Source of the DNA: Acidobacteriota bacterium
GTDB taxonomy: Bacteria > Acidobacteriota > Terriglobia > Acidiferrales > UBA7541
Assembly: GCA_003224075.1 (NCBI GenBank)
Contig: QHYF01000122.1
Span: 1,170-10,691, forward strand
DNA length: 9,522 bases
Direction of reading: 5' to 3'
Shown: positions 5,783 to 9,522 of the stretch, piece after piece
Position numbering within the stretch: the stretch's first letter is position 1
How the letters are laid out: the number at the start of each line of letters is the position of its first letter
Made by a program: the position numbers and the translations under genes
The notes under the pieces: model-generated
What the model was told of the DNA's origin: nothing
Database searches by the model: none
What the model saw: only the letters and a program-made list of their open reading frames with translations

Positions 5783-8731
5783 TCAGAAGATGAATTTGAG
5801 GCCGAGCTGGGCGGCGAAGGGGATGCCCACGGTGGTGCCGAGGCCGAAGAAATCGCCGAGAGCGCCGGCGGGTGCGCGCAATTGACTGAGGCTGGTGATG
5901 GGGCGCGTTTGCGTGCAGGCAGGATCGAGGCAGAAGGCGGTGGCGTTCGAAAGATTGTTGACCGGCGTGGGAAGAGCAGAAATGTCCGCAACGAAGTTGT
6001 TGCCGGGATTCCGGCGGTTGAAGAGATTGAAAAATTCGGCGAAGGGGCGGAGCGTGAAGCGCTCGCGAAAAACGATGTTGCGGCTGACGCGAAGATCGAC
6101 TTGATAGAAAGGAGCGCCGCGGAACTGGTCGAGGGTGGTCTGCACGCCGTTGACGACGGCGCGATCGTTGGCGACGCCGTCGCCATTGATGTCCGCAGGG
6201 GTGGAAAGCGTGAAGGGGCGGGCGCTTTCGAACTGAGAGATGGTGGAGGCTTCGAATTTCCACGGGAGTTGCAAGACACCGACGAGGACGAAACGATGGC
6301 GAATGTCTTCGCCGGAAGGGCCGTGATCGCCGGGGCCGAAGGCGTTGTGGACGTTCGAAACGCCGTTGACGTAATCGAAGAGCTCGCCGACGGTGGCGCC
6401 CCAGGTGGTGGCGTGAGCGAGAACGTAGTTGGCGGTGAGCTCGAAGCGCTGCGCGAAGCTGTGCTGCATCTGGAGGGCGAGGCCATTGAAGATGGAGCGA
6501 TTGTCGGAACGGAACAAGGAAAAGGCGGGAAACTCGTAACGGCGGTATTGGTGAACGCCCTGCTGATGCTCGTAGGTGACGCTGAGGCGCCAATCGCCGC
6601 GGAACGCGTGTTCGTAGGCGGCGCTGGCCGTGAGAGCGTAAGGAGTGTGGTACCTGGGGTCGATCAGGGCGGCGGGGCCGGTACCGTGCTGGAGGTTGAA
6701 GTCGTTAACGGCGGTGAAGGCGTCAACCCAGCCGGTTTGCGCGAGATCGTTGTAGTAGAGACCGAGGCCGGCGCGAAGAACGGTCGTTGACGAGGCGTGA
6801 GGCGCGTAGGCGATGCCAAGACGGGGCGCGAACGCTCTGCGGTAATCGTGGGGAATGCCAGTCACAACTCCGTTGCCAGCGAGAGCGGGATTCAGGCTCT
6901 GGTCACGGCCGGAAGCTGTGAAAAGACCGAAGGTTGTGTCATAACGCAGGCCGGCGTTCAACGTAAAAGAGGGTGTGAGGCGCCAGGAATCTTCGGCGTA
7001 GAAGCCGAGGCGGCGGATGCTTTGAGAAAAGGAGCCGTCAGAAGGGCCGGTGGTATCAACGGCGGGACAGTTCGGATCGGGATTCAACGAAGAGCAAGTA
7101 GATAGCACTCCGGGATTCGCGATGTAGAAGCTGGGATCCTGAGGATAGGTGAAAACTGTTTCGAGGCTGCTGGCAAGCGCGCCGCGAAGAACGGGTTCGT
7201 GGATGAGATTGGCGCCGAAGCGGACGGCGTGGGAACCGGAAGCGCGGGAAACGTCGTAGCGGAATTGATATTTCTGCTGGTCGCGGTGGACGGGAAAGGC
7301 GGCGATGGCGGTGGCGAATTGATTGTCGCCGAAAGTTTCGAGGCCGGAAGTGGTCAGAAAACTGACGGTGAAGGGGAAATTGAGGGCTTCGCCGATGGCC
7401 GAGTTGCGCGCTTTTGTGTGATGGAAGCCACTGGCTTCGAGGGTGAGGGTGCCGAGCCACGAAGGCGCGAACTGAAACTGGTTGTTGAGAAGGATATTGT
7501 AGTAATTGGAAGTCGTGGTGGCGCCGGTCGAGGGCAAAGCCCCTTGCTGGAGGAGATCGTTGCGGGTGTGATTGCGGTCAAACGAGCCGCGAACGAACCA
7601 CTGCGAGCGTGAGGATTGCTTCCAATCGAGACGGCTGGAAAAGAGCGTGTCGCGGAACGGCACGGGCACGGATGTTGGGACGCCACCAATGGAGGTGATG
7701 TTCGGAAGATCGCCGGCGGCGGCGAGCCGGGCAAGCGCGCTGAATTCGGAGAGCGACTTGGCGCTGTAGGCGACGCTGGCGTTTTCGTGGACGTATTCGT
7801 AGGAAGTGAAGAACCAGAGTTTGCCACTCTTCATTGGGCCGCCGAGGGCGGCGACGGCGTTCTGGCGCGAGAAGGGCTGCTTGGGGTTGGGTTCGGGATT
7901 ATCGAGCGCGTTCCGCGCGTTCAGATTTTGTCCGCGATAGTAGTGGGACAGGCTGCCATGCCAGTCGTCAGTGCCGCGGCGCGTGGAGAGAATGATGCTG
8001 CCGCCGTTGGTGCGCGAAGTATCCGCGCCAAACTGCGAGGTGCGCACGACAAATTCCTGCATCGCTTCGGGCGAGAAATTCTGGAGGAAGCCGCCGATGT
8101 AATCGTCGTTGTTGTCGCCGCCGTCGACGGAGAGGTCGACGTTGAGCCCCGAGCTGCCGCCGAAAGAAACGGCGGTGATGCGCGCCTTGGTGGGATCGGA
8201 AGGCTCGACGGGAGCGGTGAAAGGCGCGAGGAGGGAAATATTGGCGAAGGTGCGCGCGGAGAGGGGGACTTCGTCGAGATCGGCGGAGGTGATGACGGTT
8301 TTCACAGTGCTGCTGGTGGTCTCGATGGGCTGGCTGGCGAGCGATGGGCCGCGGTCGTGGACTCGCACGGTTTCCTGAATGGTTTCGGGAGCGAGGGTGA
8401 TACCGAGAGTAGGCTGACTGCTGATGGCAACGACGACAGCAGCCGTTGTTCCTTTGAAGCCGGTGGCGTCCGCGGAAATCGCATAAGTGCCGGGCTGAAG
8501 AGCGTCGAAGCGCACTTCGCCGCGCGCGTTGGACTTGGCGCTGCGGGTGATTCCGAATTTATCTTGGGTTAAGGAGACGTCCGCTCCGGGAATCCGTCCA
8601 CCGCTGGAGTCCTGTACGGTGACGAGGAGGGAGCCGCGAAACTCCTGCGCGGAGGCCCGGAGAGCCCCCGCGAGAATCAGGAGAAAATGTAAACAAACAA
8701 TTGCGTGTGCCTGACGAACGAACCGGCTCAT
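5783..8731 (-). CDS. Oar-like TonB-dependent outer-membrane receptor with carboxypeptidase-regulatory-like domain
   Basis: This outer-membrane protein of 982 residues is probably an active transporter or adhesin energised by TonB. Signal peptide: 1-28 (hydrophobic IVCLHFLLILAGAL, cleavage ASA/QE). A CarboxypepD-regulatory-like beta-sandwich lies at about 33-113 (GRIPGADVSLTQ, GEVRFDALQPGTY), then a TonB-box-like ETVRVHD (120-126). The plug is about 137-252, with the family hallmarks DGGDNNDDYIGGFLQNFSPEAMQEF, GADTSRTNGG and GTDDWHGS. A long barrel ends in FIF, the aromatic C-terminus recognised by the BAM machinery. It is slightly shorter than many family members but intact. Substrate is unknown; relatives are common in Acidobacteriota and often called carbohydrate-related, which the sequence does not show. 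Met at 8731 was chosen because the signal peptide starts there; the upstream in-frame extension to 8878 is arginine-rich and lacks family features. Long open frames antisense to this gene are GC-driven shadows. Confidence 0.93.
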   Translation of the reverse strand: MSRFVRQAHAIVCLHFLLILAGALRASAQEFRGSLLVTVQDSSGGRIPGADVSLTQDKFGITRSAKSNARGEVRFDALQPGTYAISADATGFKGTTAAVVVAISSQPTLGITLAPETIQETVRVHDRGPSLASQPIETTSSTVKTVITSADLDEVPLSARTFANISLLAPFTAPVEPSDPTKARITAVSFGGSSGLNVDLSVDGGDNNDDYIGGFLQNFSPEAMQEFVVRTSQFGADTSRTNGGSIILSTRRGTDDWHGSLSHYYRGQNLNARNALDNPEPNPKQPFSRQNAVAALGGPMKSGKLWFFTSYEYVHENASVAYSAKSLSEFSALARLAAAGDLPNITSIGGVPTSVPVPFRDTLFSSRLDWKQSSRSQWFVRGSFDRNHTRNDLLQQGALPSTGATTTSNYYNILLNNQFQFAPSWLGTLTLEASGFHHTKARNSAIGEALNFPFTVSFLTTSGLETFGDNQFATAIAAFPVHRDQQKYQFRYDVSRASGSHAVRFGANLIHEPVLRGALASSLETVFTYPQDPSFYIANPGVLSTCSSLNPDPNCPAVDTTGPSDGSFSQSIRRLGFYAEDSWRLTPSFTLNAGLRYDTTFGLFTASGRDQSLNPALAGNGVVTGIPHDYRRAFAPRLGIAYAPHASSTTVLRAGLGLYYNDLAQTGWVDAFTAVNDFNLQHGTGPAALIDPRYHTPYALTASAAYEHAFRGDWRLSVTYEHQQGVHQYRRYEFPAFSLFRSDNRSIFNGLALQMQHSFAQRFELTANYVLAHATTWGATVGELFDYVNGVSNVHNAFGPGDHGPSGEDIRHRFVLVGVLQLPWKFEASTISQFESARPFTLSTPADINGDGVANDRAVVNGVQTTLDQFRGAPFYQVDLRVSRNIVFRERFTLRPFAEFFNLFNRRNPGNNFVADISALPTPVNNLSNATAFCLDPACTQTRPITSLSQLRAPAGALGDFFGLGTTVGIPFAAQLGLKFIF

Positions 8732-8810
8732 AAAGAGGCGGCCAACACCCGAATTGACTTGTAAGACGCGCCGAGCGCATCGCGGGTTACAACGTGGCGG
8801 CCGAGAAAAT

Positions 8811-8839
8811 AGTGTACGACGGGAACCGCGTCGTCGCAC
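8811..8839 (-). promoter_or_regulatory. inverted repeat overlapping a possible TonB-receptor -10 box
   Basis: In the divergent region, ACGACG (8816-8821) and CGTCGT (8829-8834) form a perfect 6-bp inverted repeat with a 7-base spacer, extended by GTG/CAC (8812-8814 and 8837-8839) across a small mismatch. Reading minus, TACACT (8816 down to 8811) is a 4-of-6 -10 candidate for the receptor and overlaps the repeat, the arrangement expected of an operator. No good -35 was found, so this is a weak proposal. Confidence 0.3.
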
Positions 8840-8898
8840 GCGCCGGGTAGAGATAGACTGAGCTGGGCGGCGTCGCAAGTCGGGGCTTCAAATGCACA

Positions 8899-8927
8899 TT
8901 GTCGGCGCCGAGCATCCCGCGTAGAAT
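8899..8927 (+). promoter_or_regulatory. probable sigma-70-type promoter of the aminotransferase gene
   Basis: TTGTCG (8899-8904, 4 of 6) and TAGAAT (8922-8927, 5 of 6) are separated by exactly 17 bp. Transcription would start near 8934, giving a leader of about 23 bases that contains the ribosome site GGGGGT (8946-8951). This is the best-formed promoter candidate in the window. Confidence 0.5.
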
Positions 8928-8956
8928 TCGCGCGACTAACCCTGTGGGGGGTAATC

Positions 8957-9522
8957 ATGATGGATCGCCGTGGCTTTTTATCTTCGTTTGCGGGCCTTGC
9001 CGGGACGGCGGGCGCGCTCCACCTGTCTCCGGAATGGTCCGCGCTGTTCGAACAGGAACCGCCGAAGCTACCGGACAGCTCACTGTACAGTTCGAACGAA
9101 GAGGCCTACTGGACCGAACTGCGCAAACAGTTCCTGATTCCCGCCGACGAGGTTTATCTCAATAACGGGACGGTAGGCTCGTGCCCTATGCCGGTACTGC
9201 GCGCGGTCTTCGACGGATACAACGATACGGAGAAGATGGCGCAGAGCGATCCGGAGGATTACCCCATTTGGGGCTACGGGGCGTGGAACGAGTTCCGCGA
9301 CCCGTTGGCGGAATTTGTTGCCTGCACGCGCGATGAGCTCGCGCTGGTGCGCAACGCCACCGAAGCCAACAGTTACATCGCCAACGGCCTTGATCTGAAA
9401 CCAGGCGATGAAGTGTTGATGACCGACCAGGAGCATCCCGGGGGCGAGCAGCCGTGGAACCTGCGCGCGAAACGGTATGGGATTGTGGTGAAGAAGATTA
9501 CCTTGCCAAAGCCGGTGCCGAA
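8957..9522 (+). CDS. Tat-exported class V aminotransferase-fold PLP enzyme (isopenicillin N epimerase-like), truncated by the window edge
   Basis: The open frame runs from ATG at 8957 through the window end, giving 188 codons of an expected 400 or more; the stop and the PLP Lys lie outside. The N-terminus MMDRRGFLSS followed by a weakly hydrophobic, Ala/Gly-rich stretch (11-22) looks like a twin-arginine signal (R4-R5-x-F7-L8), implying export of the folded, cofactor-loaded enzyme. The body shows VYLNNGTVGSCP (67-77), which starts the class V fold, NATEAN (133-138) at the PLP-phosphate site, and LKPGDEVLMTDQEHPGG (147-163) with the His equivalent that stacks on PLP. This pattern fits the isopenicillin N epimerase-like subgroup; the reaction is unknown. 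GGGGGT (8946-8951) is the ribosome site. A second ATG at 8960 is in frame and would change little. It is divergent from the TonB receptor, with 225 bp between start codons. Confidence 0.88.
   Translation, partial: MMDRRGFLSSFAGLAGTAGALHLSPEWSALFEQEPPKLPDSSLYSSNEEAYWTELRKQFLIPADEVYLNNGTVGSCPMPVLRAVFDGYNDTEKMAQSDPEDYPIWGYGAWNEFRDPLAEFVACTRDELALVRNATEANSYIANGLDLKPGDEVLMTDQEHPGGEQPWNLRAKRYGIVVKKITLPKPVP

Noticed and set aside
5518..6486. Minus-strand Ser/Pro-rich open frame of 322 codons
   Set aside because: It is an alternative frame of the receptor gene extending into the structured gap; Ser/Ala/Pro bias is typical of GC-rich off-frame reading.
5633..6790. Long plus-strand open frame of 385 codons opposite the TonB receptor
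   Set aside because: Its product is low-complexity, Gly/Ala/Glu/Val-rich and family-free. The opposite strand encodes a clear receptor with domains, signal peptide and barrel end. It is a GC-driven antisense shadow.
7616..8572. Plus-strand open frame of 318 codons opposite the receptor N-terminal half
   Set aside because: It has the same Gly/Ala/Glu-rich composition with no recognisable domain and lies fully antisense to conserved plug and regulatory-like domains.
8732..8878. 49-residue N-terminal extension of the TonB receptor
   Set aside because: It is arginine-rich and would bury the signal peptide that begins at 8731.
1..9522. CRISPR array, insertion sequence, integrase, phage or defence genes
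   Set aside because: I searched for regularly spaced repeats, terminal inverted repeats with transposase-like frames and defence-type proteins, and found none. The tRNA-Val gene shows no adjacent integrase or duplicated 3' end.

Overview
This is a GC-rich bacterial chromosomal segment that looks like ordinary core and semi-core DNA. An Acidobacteriota origin is the best guess. It rests on a large Oar-type TonB-dependent receptor (signal peptide, carboxypeptidase-regulatory-like domain, plug, barrel), a short two-helix membrane GGDEF-like protein, and a twin-arginine-tagged class V aminotransferase, a mix typical of that phylum. This is inference: there is no rRNA or marker phylogeny in the window.

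Layout, left to right. (1) A trans-sulfuration-type PLP enzyme (+) runs convergent to (2) a small membrane protein with a degenerate GGDEF domain (-). (3) About 470 bp of non-coding DNA with several palindromes separates it from (4) a complete monofunctional aspartate kinase with two ACT domains (+). (5) A tRNA-Val(GAC) gene with encoded CCA lies antisense, only 10 bp past the kinase stop. (6) After about 300 bp of non-coding DNA come a small periplasmic c-type cytochrome (+) with a near-perfect Shine-Dalgarno and (7) a stand-alone PheRS-like B3/B4-domain protein (+). (8) A 160-bp convergent gap holds unusually strong secondary-structure potential. (9) The 982-residue Oar-like TonB receptor (-) is next, divergent from (10) a Tat-exported class V aminotransferase (isopenicillin N epimerase-like) that runs off the right edge.

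How the genes relate: genes 1 and 4 both belong to aspartate-family or sulfur amino acid metabolism (aspartate kinase feeds homoserine and methionine; the PLP enzyme acts on cystathionine, homoserine esters or methionine). They are not in one operon. The cytochrome and B3/B4 gene may be co-transcribed (49-bp gap) without an obvious functional link. The TonB receptor and the Tat-exported aminotransferase share a divergent promoter region with an inverted repeat, so a joint uptake-and-processing role is possible but unproven.

I see no CRISPR array, insertion sequence, phage gene, toxin-antitoxin pair or defence system. The points most worth a second look are the GGDEF protein that keeps an RxxD inhibitory-site motif but has lost its active site, and the structured 5642-5749 intergenic element, whose long stem uses G-U pairs compatible only with plus-strand RNA.
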